DNA of 64,000 bases, from positions 35,836,352-35,900,351 of the forward strand of contig CM066728.1 in NCBI GenBank assembly GCA_033961575.1. Reading direction: 5' to 3'. Below are positions 52,221-63,892 of this stretch, one piece after another (the first letter of the stretch is position 1; every line of letters starts with the position of its first letter). The position numbers and the translations under genes are program-made. Source of the DNA: Aselliscus stoliczkanus. Its lineage: Eukaryota > Chordata > Mammalia > Chiroptera > Hipposideridae. A model generated the notes under the pieces. The model was given only the letters and a program-made list of their open reading frames with translations. It was not told the DNA's origin and did not search any database.

Positions 52221-53099
52221 AAAATTGTAGGATGAGAAAACACAGGCAATGACTATTTCTTCCCATGGATCTGCTTTAAAATGTGACTTCTGTGCATTTG
52301 CTTCTGTTATCTTAATTGCTGCAAATCGAATTGAGCACATCTCCAGCCCAGCAGTTAGCACAGGCAATGCAGCTCTAATCCGATCATAGCCCGAGGCCCT
52401 CAGACTTCCTGGCACGGACTTTAGAAGCCCTACTGCTCTCACCACCAGTGGCAGCCTTTTCTCAAATGGAGATTGTTATTAGATGACTGTAGGTTTATGA
52501 GAGAAAGACATTGGTCTGCTGAAAATGTGTACTAACGGATCGAATGACATTGAGTAAAAGTCCCAAATAATATGAGTTTCAGGAACAAAGTCATAAGTGC
52601 TGCCAGTACATCACTATGCTGTGACATACTAAATTACATCAAAATGAATTCTGCTGTACCCTGTGTGAATCCACCACTCCTTTATAAGCTTCATATGCTG
52701 CTTATTTTTCATTTCATGGATGGCATCTTGGTGATTTTTCTTAAAACTCTCCCGAAGTGTGTTAAATTCACATACTTCAAAAAAAATAGTTTAAAAAATA
52801 CTACTACCACCTGTTAAATTGGAAAGTTGAGGAAAGAGTGAGGGAATTGGGCATCGGTGTGGGAGCTGACAGAGCACGAGCGAGGAGAGGCCGATCAGAA
52901 CGTACACCTGGGAATGTAGACTGGGGATTCCTAGTCCAGTTCTCTCAGACTATAAATGAAAAGCTGACCCAATGATGTTATATAAATTGCCCAAGAGGAC
53001 ACTGTTTATTCAATCACTCATTTGATAAATATCTAGCAACTGCTTGCTTCCTGTCTAGAACAGCTTCTAAAATGGAGACGAAGAGACTCATACCTAACC

Positions 53100-53560
53100 C
53101 CCGTCAGTGAGCCCTGCTTCTGGACATCACTTTCCCTTCCTTCTAGACTTCACCTGCTAATTTCTGATTTTTCACTTAAGATTTTATTCCTCCTGAAGCC
53201 ACTGATGACTTAGCAGACCCCCATATTTTGTGCCCTATGTGCTATGTTTATGCCCCAATTATAGCCTTTATCACCCCCTCATGAATGCTTATAGCCAAAT
53301 TTGTGGTCAACCTCTAACAAATGCAAAGTGTCTTATGATATGTTTTTTTGTGTACTCATTCTTCTCTGGATTTTCTTTTTAGTTCCTTCTTGTCATTTAT
53401 TTTTTTATCTTGTGACATTGCAGTTGTATCTATAAGCACTAATACACTTTGTGGGGGAGGTGATGGTAGTATTAAAAAATAATATTAGGGTCCATATCAC
53501 ATTTTCACTTTCCCTCTCCTAGACCATGAGGTCCTGGAGGGTGAAGTCAATATATTCTGG
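53100..53560 (+). mobile_element. probable L2 relic
   Basis: CACCTGCTAATTTCTGATTT, ATTATAGCCTTTATCACCCC and CTAGACCATGAGGTCCTGGA appear in the order expected for L2, with poor conservation. Confidence 0.45.
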
Positions 53561-54279
53561 TTATCTTTGTAAGAGAGAAGGGAGTAAAATGGGTGGCAAA
53601 GCTAAAGATGTATGGTGAGGCCAGACTGCAAGTGGTTTTGTTTGCCCGGTTTAACACAAGAATTGAATTGAACCAAAAGGAGAGAGTAGCCTTCTGAGCT
53701 GACCTGATCAGATCTGTGCTTTAAGCATAGATGGACAGAAGAGAGTGAAACTAATTCCACTTAGGAGTCTACTGAAATGGGAAGGAGAATGTGAAGGCTC
53801 AAAAGGGCAGAAGCAATGGGAAGGAGTGAGGAAATGGATTTGAGAGCTGCTCAGAGAAAGAATCATGGGCAGGGGGCAGCGGGAGAAGAGAGAGGATGAG
53901 GGAAAAATCAATGCTTACTGGCTTAGTTGGTAAAACAGTTCACAGAAGTGGGGAGAGAAAGCAAGATAGAGAATTGAAAAGATGCTGAGTTCATCTGAGG
54001 ATATATTGATTTTAAAGGTGCCTATGGTACTTGCAGGTGAAAATGTCTAGCAGATTGTTGAAAATATTGTTTCCACCTCTGCTGAGATGGCAGTCACCCA
54101 TGTGGCTCAAGTCATAGGAGAGTGTTCAGCTTAGCTAAGGAGAATGTAGGAAGAACTTCAGGAAAGGTGGACATTTATGGGATGGAAAGAAGAAGAGAAA
54201 CTCAGGAAAAAGAAAAAGTAGAAAACCGAAAAGAAGGATAAAAACCAAGGGAAAAAAAGATGCTACCAAAAACTGCATG

Positions 54280-54383
54280 GGCTGGCCGAGTGGTGCGGTG
54301 GTTAACTGCTGGCTTGGGAAGCCAGCGGCCCAGGTTCGGGTCCCACATATGAGGGCCAGTGACACTGCCCTCAAAAAAAAAAA
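54280..54383 (+). mobile_element. short tRNA-derived SINE
   Basis: Head GGCTGGCCGAGTGGTGCGGT, B box GGTTCGGGTCC, then GACACTGCCCTC and a poly(A) tract. The 12-bp repeat AAAAACTGCATG is exact at both ends. Confidence 0.94.
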
Positions 54384-55941
54384 AAAAACTGCATGAAAGA
54401 TATGCAGAGGCTTAGTCAACCGTATAAAATAACCACAAACCAAACTCTCCAAAAACACATAGCCTCTGGGCTCAGAAAACCCTCCGTGCTCCTCAAAGCT
54501 CCTTTATTCTTGCCTTTGTTCTCACATTCCCACTTTCAAACTTCACCACTGCTTTCCTCAAATGCCCTATTCCATTCTCTTCTAGCCATTATTAGGAGAT
54601 AAATTTCTCTTCCACCACAATACTGGAAAAAATAGAGCTTATCAAAGTCTGAACTACTTAAACCTCTTACACTCTCCCCTACTCCAACACATTCCTATTC
54701 CCAGCCCTAGGCAACTACTGATTTGCTTTCTGAATTTATAGATTCCCCACTTCTGGAAAGCCCATATAAATGGAGTCATACAATGTGTAGTTTTTCCTGT
54801 CTGTTGTTTTTTTCCCACATAGCATAATGTTTTTGAGGCTCATCTAAGTTGTACTGCATATTAAAGGAACATTCCTTTTCATTGGTGAATGATATTCCAC
54901 TGTAAATTTTGCTTGTTTAAGGACATTTAATCTATATCCTCTCCCAGAACATACTCCATGTGTAGGCACCCACCCAAGCCCACTGCGCTGCCCCTGTGGA
55001 ACTTGAAGAGCAGAGGGAAATGACACCAACTTGCTGATGCCCACAATGCTTGCTGTGCAATGAGTAATAAAGGCCTGTGTCTCTAACTCAGGAGTCTCGT
55101 GTATTTTTACAACATCCATGAAGGCGTAATAGGATCACTTTTAGTTTGTAAGTAGAGTCAAATTATATCCCAGCCCTAATAGTAAGTCCTCTCTTTTTTT
55201 TTTTTTTCAGAACTCTTGTGACTACTCCAGATCTTTTGATCTTTCTGCATCTTGACTCTTTCTGTTTCTAAGAAAGAGACACTTTTCTCTCTAAAAAAAA
55301 TCCTTTTGTCTGACTGTAGGTCTTATTTCCTCTGTGTCTTGTCTGGTATTTTGTTCCTAATATAAGTCCCTCTCACACAAATTTCTGCTTCTCCATCTTG
55401 TGGGCTCCTTCCCATCAGCAAATTAATGTATTCCCAATGTGTCAGCTTAAAATAATAAATAAGCCTCCATTTATCTTACATTCCTTTTTAGTAACTCATC
55501 TTTATCTTTCCTTTCATAACTAAGTTTCTAGAAAAAGTTGACTGTAAACCTAATCCAAATATTAGTCTATGTTTTCTTCACACAAGCCAGATAAAGCTGC
55601 ATAAAGACAAGATGTATTTAAAATATCCATGGTTGAAAAATAGCTATATACATATTTATGCTTAATTTAAGCCAACACTACTCAAGCAGGACAAAATGTT
55701 ACATTAAGAATGTTAACATTTGCTAACTAGCAGTAACACAACATGGTAGAAAGATCATATGCTTTGGAATCTAACATACTGGAGTCCAATCTTATTTAAT
55801 TATTGTTATTGTTGTTGTTGTTAGATCTAATATAAGCCTGGTGACTTAATGGTAGTTACTGGACCTCTCAGATCTACAGTTATTTGGCCTATAAATTTTA
55901 AAATTAAATATATATATTAAACATAAATATAAATAAATGTA

Positions 55942-56020
55942 TTAGGTTGTCAGAAAAGTCATGACATATTTTTTCTGTTTTTCGTTGCAAAAACACGTCA
56001 TGATTTTTCTGACAACCCAA
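55942..56020. mobile_element. mariner MITE, 79 bp, near-palindromic
   Basis: TTAGGTTGTCAGAAAAGTCA at the left pairs with the complement of the right end, TTGGGTTGTCAGAAAAATCA. The inverted repeats cover most of the element, leaving a short centre around TTTTCGTTGC. TA on both sides is the target-site duplication. It splits a MIR. Confidence 0.88.
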
Positions 56021-56031
56021 TATTTTAAAAT

Positions 56032-56067
56032 TTATATATATATATATGTGTGTGTGTGCATGTATAA

Positions 56068-56127
<60 letters not shown>
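56032..56127. repeat. (TA)n/(TG)n microsatellite
   Basis: A TA tract with a short TG part at 56047-56058 and interruptions to about 56080, then an almost pure TA run to 56127. Such tracts are prone to assembly error. Confidence 0.96.
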
Positions 56128-56129
<2 letters not shown>

Positions 56130-56664
56130 AGGCCTACCTTGTATATGTGTTGTGAGGATTAAATGAGATCATGCTTAGTAAAATGCCCTACCACTACCAG
56201 GACCCCAGCAGGCAAGCAAAAATGGCCCTCATTATAGTGACTAATTATCCTTTTTAGACAATCAGATTTCAGAGATATTCACTTAAGAAAATTATATTAA
56301 TGATTCATTTTCGACACAACAGTCTTCACAAATCCCAATGTGTTCTGAGTTCGGTTAACCAGGATATCAACCATAACACAACTCTATGGAGATTGGGGCA
56401 AGAAAACTCCTAAGTTCTGTTTCTGGAATCTTTTGATAATGACAACATCCTAAAAAATCCATTTATTTCCAGTAAGATTAAGAGATCTGGAAATGTTGAA
56501 GTAGGGGTGACTATTAGGACTGATATACTAGGACTTTGTCAGGTAATTAATTGGCTAAATGTACAGCCCCCAAACATAACCATTACGTCTCTTGCATATT
56601 GATGACTTGCAGTTTTTTAAAAGAATATTTTCAGTTTTATGAAGTGAAAAAAAAAAGTTTCTAG

Positions 56665-56815
56665 TCAGACAGACATGAGTTTCAAGCCAAACTTTATGAC
56701 TTATCAATTTCTTCAGTTTATGCTTTTGAGAAAACAGGGATAATAATACCTCAAAAAATATGAAGGGTGATTGAGTGGGTTAAATACATATAGTATAGCT
56801 TTGCATAAAACCAAC
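56665..56815 (+). mobile_element. MIR, degraded
   Basis: GTCAGACAGACATGAGTTTC, CAGGGATAATAATACCTCAA and GAGTGGGTTAAATACATATA follow MIR order. Confidence 0.5.
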
Positions 56816-59069
56816 CAATACATCATGAATTCTCCATAAATAAAATAAACAACAGCTTATGTTCTTGGAAATGATTTCAAAGGGACAAGCTGGATTTAAT
56901 AAGAAAGATAGTGAGGCCATATGAGGAGGAAGAGTTGGACCAGAAGACAGTATGGCTGCCACATTCATGTAATCTTTACATTTCCTCTTTAATTCCAAAC
57001 GCACTGCAAGCTGTCATTCTGGGAAGCAGTGTTCAAACTCTGTTGAGATTTTGCTTCCAGGTGTGTACTCTGTTTGGCTCAAATAAACTCTACTACATTC
57101 TTATAAAATTTTTCTACAGTTTTGGACATTCTTATGTCAGCATATTAAATGTTTACTCTCAGCAATAGTGGGGGAAGACAAGCCTCCACTTGTCTTCCAG
57201 GAAAGAACAAGCTAAATAAAACAATTTTTAAAAATATATCTGAGGAAGTGAAGGCTTTGGGAGCCAAGATCTAAGAGAGAAGAAAAACTCAGCAAAGCTA
57301 ACCAAACATCTGATGCCTCTGCTTTCCGTTGAAAGGCATTTGCTGATTCTAAATCAGCATCTGACAGACTGAGAGGCTGAACAAGCATTCTGGCCTTCCC
57401 ATAGGATAGAGGGAACAGAAGTTGGCATTTAGGGTCTGTCAAGGGAGGGGGGCCCTAGCAAAACCCCCTGGCTTAAATTGGGACCCTTAAAGAGCAAAAC
57501 CCTGTAAGTGTTGACAAGAAATAGATCCGCCCTCAGGAAGCCCAGCTTTGAATCATACCAATAGCTGATTGGATTAAAATGATTTGTTCCCATCTTAACT
57601 GCCTGTCAGAACAACAAAAAGTCTGCTCTTTTGGAAGGTAACAACATTTAAAGGCACAAATTCTAAGACCTTTTATACATAATGTTTGACATCTGAACAG
57701 CATAAGCAGGCAAGCATAAATACTGGAAGAAAATAGAAGAAAAACAATTAAAAACAAGACAATTAAAAAATCTACAAGATATTCTAATACTGGAGTTAGA
57801 CAAAAATCAGGGATAAATTTTGTTTGAAAATTTTAATTAGAAGATCATAAAGATAATGCTAGATTAGTTGCCTTAAAATACACCCATTTTCTAAAACAAA
57901 ACAAAACTTGAAAAGTTATTGTATAAGCAAACAACCTCATGCCTTGTCCACTTAAAAAGTTTAATAAATTTCCAAGAGTTGTAACTAGATTAAGATCGAA
58001 CAGAAAATCTCTGGAGCTATCTTTTTCACATATCATAATTTTGTAGAGGTATTTGGGGAGGGGGATTTTCTTGGACACACAAAAATCATCATTGATTTTT
58101 ATTCCAAAACTTTTAATCAATTGTCCCATGCAATTCACTAATTATATTCTACATGAAATGTCAGGTTCCACTTGGATTTTTACTATATTTAGTTTTCCTG
58201 GAAGCACCATAGAATAGATCTTTTATTAATAAAATACAACCATTTTGACTATAATGTACTAACATCATTATCTTTTCATCAGTGCTCAATTAGTTTATTT
58301 ATTAGATACTATTAAGGTCATCATTAGACCATGAATGAATTTTTATCATCACAATTAAATAAATTTGGTTTTTGACCTAAGTACAGGAAAAAGAAAGCAT
58401 ATTAAGATTTTTAACTCTCAAGAAAGAAAGCAATGCATGGATAATAATGCAGGCTATATTCTCAGCTTGATACAATTTTAAATATAACTGTGAAGTTAAG
58501 TAACTTAATAGAGAAAGCTCATCTCATATATGGGAACAGATATGTAAACAACAACATTCAGTGGAGAAAAGTCTACTGTCTAAGATAGTTAAGAGTTTAT
58601 AGAACAGTTGAGTACTTTACTGGCTGTCCGCCATTCTTTAGCTGCCTTCCTTTAAATCTGAATATTTCATCCATTTTCTTTGTAAGTGAAATTTATCAAC
58701 CACATTTAGTTTTTCATTTTTATCTAGAGCTGAATTAACTCCATCCCATCAAAATCAACTAGACTACAAAATGAGAGAGCCAGAATTCTTTCATGAAAGA
58801 AAGGTTGGGAAAAAAGAGATTCTTGATTCCAAAATACCTCAACAAATAAAGTTAGGTCAATAAATAGTAAGTACTACTGGTAGATACTAGCTTCAGTGCA
58901 ACATTCCTGTCCTGCAATTATTTACAATTAAAAAACATGAGATTTTTCTGTGATAGATCATAATAAGCAGAGACATACGTAAATTCTCCTCTGAGAGACA
59001 TCATGGCTACAAAGCCAGCATGATCTAAGTATAAATTGACTCCAAATGTACTTAAAAAAGGACTATGTT

Positions 59070-59213
59070 GGGCCGGCTGAGTGGCTCAGTTGGTTAAGAG
59101 CTCACTCAAGAGTGGGAGCTGAGCTCTGAGCAACAGCAGTTCGACGCCCAGCCCGAGCTGAGTTGCCGCTGAGATACCAACAGGTGGCAGGATGGCTCAG
59201 CTAAAAAAAAAAA
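59070..59213 (+). mobile_element. tRNA-derived SINE, second family
   Basis: It starts GGGCCGGCTGAGTGGCTCAG, has GTTAAGAGCTC and a B-box-like AGTTCGACGCC, then CAACAGGTGGCAGGATGGCTC and a poly(A) tract. The flanking repeat is about 13 bp with one indel (AAAGGACTATGTT / AAAGGACTAATGTT). Confidence 0.92.
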
Positions 59214-60931
59214 AGGACTAATGTTCATGAGAGAGTCAGCTAAAGAGGTGTTGAAAAAGGAGCCACTATTGGCAAATGTTGGCAACATTCAAATAAGCTA
59301 GTCCAGGAGAGTCTTGACTAAGCACATGGGAACATGATGGTTTTAGAACAAAACTATCCTTCCATAATCAGAGTAATCAGACTGTGTCAGATCAGAGACA
59401 GAGTGGATCAAAGTGTCTCAGCTTCCTTAGCATCACAGAACCACTTCAGATTTGTTCTGAGGTACAGAAAAATTAAGCAAATCACTCTAGTTTGGTTACT
59501 TGTCTCTTAAGTTAGGATTTAGAACTCTAAGTCCAACTATCAGCCAATTGACACAAGAAATATATGCTTTTAGGATACTGATGCTCACTTCCCTCAGCTG
59601 ATTCATTTATTTGCAAAGAATGAATAATGTTCAGAATATAGCTAAAATATTACAATTTTTTAAAAGTCTGATAATTCATGTAACTTATTCTTCAACATAT
59701 ATATGAACAAAATTATATATCTTTTGACAATACGTAGGATCCAATCAAGCTGGGCCATTTGCTCCTTCCTACCTGAAGACCCAAATGTGCACTGGGGAGC
59801 ATGAAAAATAGAACCCTTGAAAACCAATATGAACACTTTTGGAAGCTCCTGAAGAGGCAGCAAGCAAATTTAACTGAGTGAAGTTGAGGTGAGAAGGCAG
59901 GGGAGACTTGCTCCTCTCCTGACACATTCTAAACCTATCCCCTTTAAATATTAATAGCTTTCTTCTCAGAGTTCATTCATTATAGTGGTTGCTCATTCAC
60001 TGGGCAAATATTTATGGAGAATTTGCTGTGCTCCAGGCACTCAAGGTATGTCACAGTTCTCTCAGTCTCTCTTCTGTCTTCTGCCTGCAGCCCACTTCTT
60101 TCTTAACCTATTCTTTAACCAACAAGACTTTCACATCAATGCACGACTTCTTATCATTTCTAATATACACCCACTTAGTCTCTTTGACTTCTTCCAATTC
60201 CATTCTTTTTTTTTTAAACTCCCATGAGAATTGTAACAGTTCCCAAGAGCCCATCAGGGTAAATGGGATTCTTCTGAGAAAACAAGGAAGGTGGAAAAGC
60301 TATGGAAACTTAAAGCTTGTGTCTCATATACAAATAGTTTCCCTATTCTGTTCTACCAGATTTCCAGGCACCCTGCCATCTCCAAACATCTGCCTTGAGT
60401 GATGAAATATGAACAGACAACTAAAATTGGTTATAATTGGTTAAAACAGACCACATCTTACTCTGCAACTTGGAACTCTTTACACAGCCTAAAAAACAAT
60501 CACTTGAAGAGTATTGATTTTTATGAGCTTTCGGATCATAATAGAATACTACTGTAATACATGTTTAACTTTTTATCATTTTCATCAAATATTCTCTCAA
60601 AAAATTTTCTCACCAATCTTACTATTTAGTTTAGATTTAGTATGACTTTAGAAATTCTGTTGTTTTCTAATTGGTAAAGTAAATGTTTGCAAAAGTAAAT
60701 AGATATAGTGTTTCTTTTTTACTCACTAAGCATCCCAAGTTTTAGTCAAGTCACATCTTATCAAATATCACTCTCCTTCCATTCTACACTCCTCTTATGA
60801 TTCATTTTAGTAGAATTTATCAATTGGTATGATGTGTCCTTATGAAAAATTTAAGAATAAATTTCCCTTTGATCCTTTTTTGGTGACTGGAGGCAAACCT
60901 TTCTGTGGTTAGATTTCTAGAACCAACTCAC

Positions 60932-61014
60932 CTATCAAACAGCTCTCCTCCTGTGACGAGTTCTAGGACCAGGCTGATTTCTGTAGGGGTTTCAAATATC
61001 TCTTTAAGTTTTAT
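60932..61014 (-). CDS. CAMK4: CAMK4 exon, hinge segment (probable exon 4)
   Basis: The exon is 83 nt, starts in phase 0, and ends after two bases of the Arg129 codon (AG|G, completed by the next exon). It encodes IKLKEIFETPTEISLVLELV followed by TGGELFD, human residues 102-128. This is strands beta-4 and beta-5, the hinge (around Glu119-Val121), and the GGELF motif. The acidic residue in that motif (Glu125) contributes to basophilic substrate recognition in CaM kinases. The acceptor is CTTTCCCCAG and the donor is GTGAGT, both clear. The reading frame has no stop and continues directly into the exon at 46175-46247 across a 14.7-kb intron. Confidence 0.97.
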
Positions 61015-61306
61015 CTGGGGAAAGATATAAAAAAAAAATCATAGATTCTTTATTTTCATATTTCTCATAAATAGCTAAAACTATCACTAAAACAAAACTC
61101 TGTAATAGTAGTATGTTGGATTATTGTTAATAAAGTTTCCGCACTCTTGTATCAGGAAGCCATTTGTCATTCTCTGTTTGTCTTTATCAATTACTACTTC
61201 ATCTCTTCGAGGATTCTTGTGAGTTTTCATATTTTTCCTTTTGACATTTGAAAGATACGTGCTTTAGAAACACTTCCTAATTTTTATGAAAATATCCCAA
61301 TTTCTG

Positions 61307-61312
61307 CCAATT

Positions 61313-61351
<39 letters not shown>

Positions 61352-61449
61352 TTTTGAGGGCAGTGTCACTGGCCCTCACATGTGGGACTGAACCGGGGCC
61401 ACTGGCTTCCCAAGCCAGCACTTAACCACCACGCCACTCGGCCGGCCCT
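61307..61449 (-). mobile_element. short tRNA-derived SINE with a (TTTA)n tail
   Basis: In plus sense it has a (TTTA)n tract at about 61313-61354, then GAGGGCAGTGTCACTGGCCC, GGACTGAACCGGGGCC and CCACTCGGCCGGCCC. The 18-bp target-site duplication AAAATATCCCAATTTCTG is perfect (61289-61306, 61450-61467). The tail has become an AAAT microsatellite. Confidence 0.95.
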
Positions 61450-61999
61450 AAAATATCCCAATTTCTGAATTGCTCCAGAATTTAAAAACAAAATCAAGCA
61501 AATCAAACTTCCCAAACTATTTGAAAGCATCTTGCTTACTGGAGATGCAAATGCCTCTTCCTCCTGGGAGGAACTTGGAATTAAGGGTGAGAGAGAGAAC
61601 AGGGTCAGTTTCAAGTCTGTATTTATGGAAAGGATATTCCACAACAGCTCAAAAGTTGCTAGTGAATGAAGGTATCCTCAGAAAATAGTGGTGGTAGTGA
61701 TTTAATTGACCATACAGGGTGTTCATCACATTCAGATAATCTTTATAATTTTGGATATTTTCCTCAATACATTTGAGAATTTAGTGACTAAGACTCATGT
61801 ACATTTGAGGAAAATTCTGCATTGACTTCTCTTTGAAAGAAAAAAAGGTGGATAATGTAACAATGGTGATTGTACGTGGTAATTTTTTTAATTGCTTACT
61901 CAAAACCCTTTTCCTTCTACCTTATTGCAAAGAGAATTCTAATTTTGTTCAGAGAAGCAGAGTGACGAGACTAAAATAATGGATCATAATTAGTCTGAA

Positions 62000-62420
62000 C
62001 CATTTACGATAACCCTGTTCCTCAATTTCCCAGTCTCTGTGACTTGTGACCAGCTCTGATCAATAAAATCTGAAGGGAATTCTGCTGCAGCAGGAAATTC
62101 TGGAAAAACTTATACTCTTTTCACCAGACTCTGCTGTGAAGACTTTCCACTTCTTTCTGTCTTGAATATTGACCTGAAGGCTTGTGAAGACTGTGGAGCA
62201 GCCATATTAGGGCCCTGAGGAAAAAGCATGAGGGTGAAAACCAATGCACTGAGGATGGTAGAACCAATGGATGGAAGGCGTCTGGGTCCTGGAGAACATC
62301 ACTAAGGAGTTGAACCAATGCTAGCACATGCCTACCTTCTGTCTTACAGCCCAAGGTAAATATTCGTTTAGACCACTACATGCTTTTCTCTTATTTGTAG
62401 CTGAATGCATTGTTAACACA
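62000..62420 (+). mobile_element. possible degraded LTR
   Basis: CAGTCTCTGTGACTTGTGAC, TGATCAATAAAATCTGAAGG and the region to about 62370 resemble an MLT1-type LTR, comparable with the start of the relic at 22553. Divergence is high and no termini are visible. Confidence 0.4.
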
Positions 62421-63111
62421 TGTATTAAGTTCTCAGCATTTTGCCTGGAGCCTCAGTATTCTCTTGCACACCACAAGTTTCTCAGAGAAACGAGTAAAAT
62501 ATTTTCTTTAAATAGTTGGCTTGATTTATAAAAACTGAAGTTATGGTCTGGAAAATGATTTTGTTCTTTTCACTTCACTGGCTCAAGAAAGCTTTTTACC
62601 AGACCTTTCCCTCGGTGCCTTTGTTTGGACATAGCCTAGAGCAGAGCTTCTGAGGATATTTTATTTTCCCCATTCAAGTACATTATTTATTTGAATCTTC
62701 ACATTGTTTCTGAAGCAGATACTCTCTCAAAGGAGAAGGAAATGACTTTGGAAAGCAATGTGTTTTCTTCACAGGATTTTTCAGCAATGGTATATTAATA
62801 AGATAGGCACACAGAGGGGAAAAGCCAATGTTTTATTAGGGTGAAACAAAACTATTCAAAATTTAGCTCTTCTTTTATTCATGAAAATATTGCTGACATT
62901 CCATTTTGAAACTCAAGTGGTATTATATTTAAGATTTATTCAGCTAAAGAATTGGAAAAATGTGATCAGATAAGGACAAAAGCCTGGTCACTTGCTGCTT
63001 ATTGGTGGTGGAAGAATCCCCTTTTCATTATCAGTGTGGATAGTAAAAATCAAAACTCCCCATCTATAACTTTGGAGTTTGTTTGAAATAGTAGGTAAAA
63101 AAATCACTTAC

Positions 63112-63174
63112 AATGTTTGGATGTGAGAGGCGAAGAAGAACTCCTATCTCAGTTCTGACAATTTTTTTGTCCAC
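63112..63174 (-). CDS. CAMK4: CAMK4 exon, helix-C segment (probable exon 3)
   Basis: The exon is 63 nt, phase 0 at both ends, and encodes 21 residues, VDKKIVRTEIGVLLRLSHPN plus a final I. This matches human residues 81-101. Glu89 in RTEIGVL is the helix-C glutamate that salt-bridges the ATP-binding lysine (Lys75, encoded upstream outside the window). HPNI is the conserved HPN/HPNI motif after helix C. The acceptor is a pyrimidine-rich tract ending TTTTAG at 63175-63180, and the donor is GTAAGT at 63106-63111. Because the exon is symmetric (0-0), skipping it would keep the frame but delete helix C. The downstream exon begins with Ile102, as expected. Confidence 0.97.
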
Positions 63175-63494
63175 CTAAAAGGCAAAATGAAAAAGAGAAA
63201 CTGAAAGAAATTCCCAACTTAGAAATGTCTTAATTATAGCAGAGAATCAGAAACAGCTCATGTCAAAGCTTTTTTCTTGGGTCTCCTTCATTCTCTCCCG
63301 CTTTTCTTAGTTGCATGTCTTTCCTCTCTGCTTTACACACAAAGAAGAGCTAATTACAAATACGGTCACAACTTGTGAGACCTCTTGTAAGGTCCCTTTC
63401 CTATCAAAAGTCATTGCTCTCAGCATTATGGCACAAGTTCATCTCAACCTATTCGTCCTCCTTCTCGTCCTTTCTTTTTTTATTTCTTTAATTT

Positions 63495-63892
63495 AATTTT
63501 TTAGATTAGTTTCAAGTGTACAAAATAGCATAACAATTAGACATTTATACCCCTCACAAAGTGATAACTGCCTCCCCCAAGTCTACTACCCCTCTGACAT
63601 CGTATACAGCTGTTACAATACCATTGACTATATTCCCTATGCTGTACTTTACATCCCATGTATATATATATATATATATATATATATTTAATTATAGTTG
63701 ACATTCAATATTATTCTACTTCAGCTTCAGGTATACAGTGCAGTGACCAGGCATCTACACAGTCTACGAAGTGATTCCCCCTGATAAGTCCAGTACCCAC
63801 CTGGCACTCTACATAATCTTTATAACATTATTGATTATATTCCCCATACTGTATTTCAGATCCTTGTGACTACTTTGTGACTACCAATTTGA
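63495..63892 (-). mobile_element. L1 3' UTR, antisense, two similar units
   Basis: Two successive stretches, 63495-63660 and 63688-63892, both resemble the complement of an L1 3' UTR. Each has a form of TTTCAGGTGTACA, AAGTGAT, CCAGTACCC and GACTATATTCCCTATGCTGT. A (TA)n tract at 63661-63687 separates them. They may be two insertions or a duplicated unit. Confidence 0.65.
63661..63687. repeat. (TA)n microsatellite
   Basis: About 13 TA units between the two L1 3' UTR-like units. Confidence 0.95.

Larger units (their letters stand above)
55740..56200 (+). mobile_element. MIR, split by a MITE and a TA microsatellite
   Basis: The left part (ATGCTTTGGAATCTAACATA, GGTGACTTAATGGTAGTTAC) and the right part (GTGTTGTGAGGATTAAATGA, ATGCTTAGTAAAATGCCCTA) are MIR pieces in order. 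The AT-rich tract, the mariner MITE at 55942-56020 and (TA)n lie between them. Confidence 0.7.
46248..60931 (-). other. CAMK4: CAMK4 intron (14.7 kb)
   Basis: The intron starts GTGAGT (60931 downward) and ends TTTCAG next to the exon at 46247. It contains L1-type antisense fragments at 46.5-47.7 kb, a MITE at 48.77 kb, L2 and MIR relics, three tRNA-derived SINEs (52.09, 54.28, 59.07 kb) and a TA microsatellite. Unrecognised sequence fills 50300-50900, 51060-52070, 52240-53090, 54400-55730, 56830-59050 and 59220-60930. Confidence 0.88.
61015..63111 (-). other. CAMK4: CAMK4 intron (2.1 kb)
   Basis: The intron is bounded by GTAAGT at 63111 downward and CCCCAG next to base 61014. It contains one SINE with an 18-bp target-site duplication and a possible degraded LTR at about 62.0-62.4 kb. 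Confidence 0.9.
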
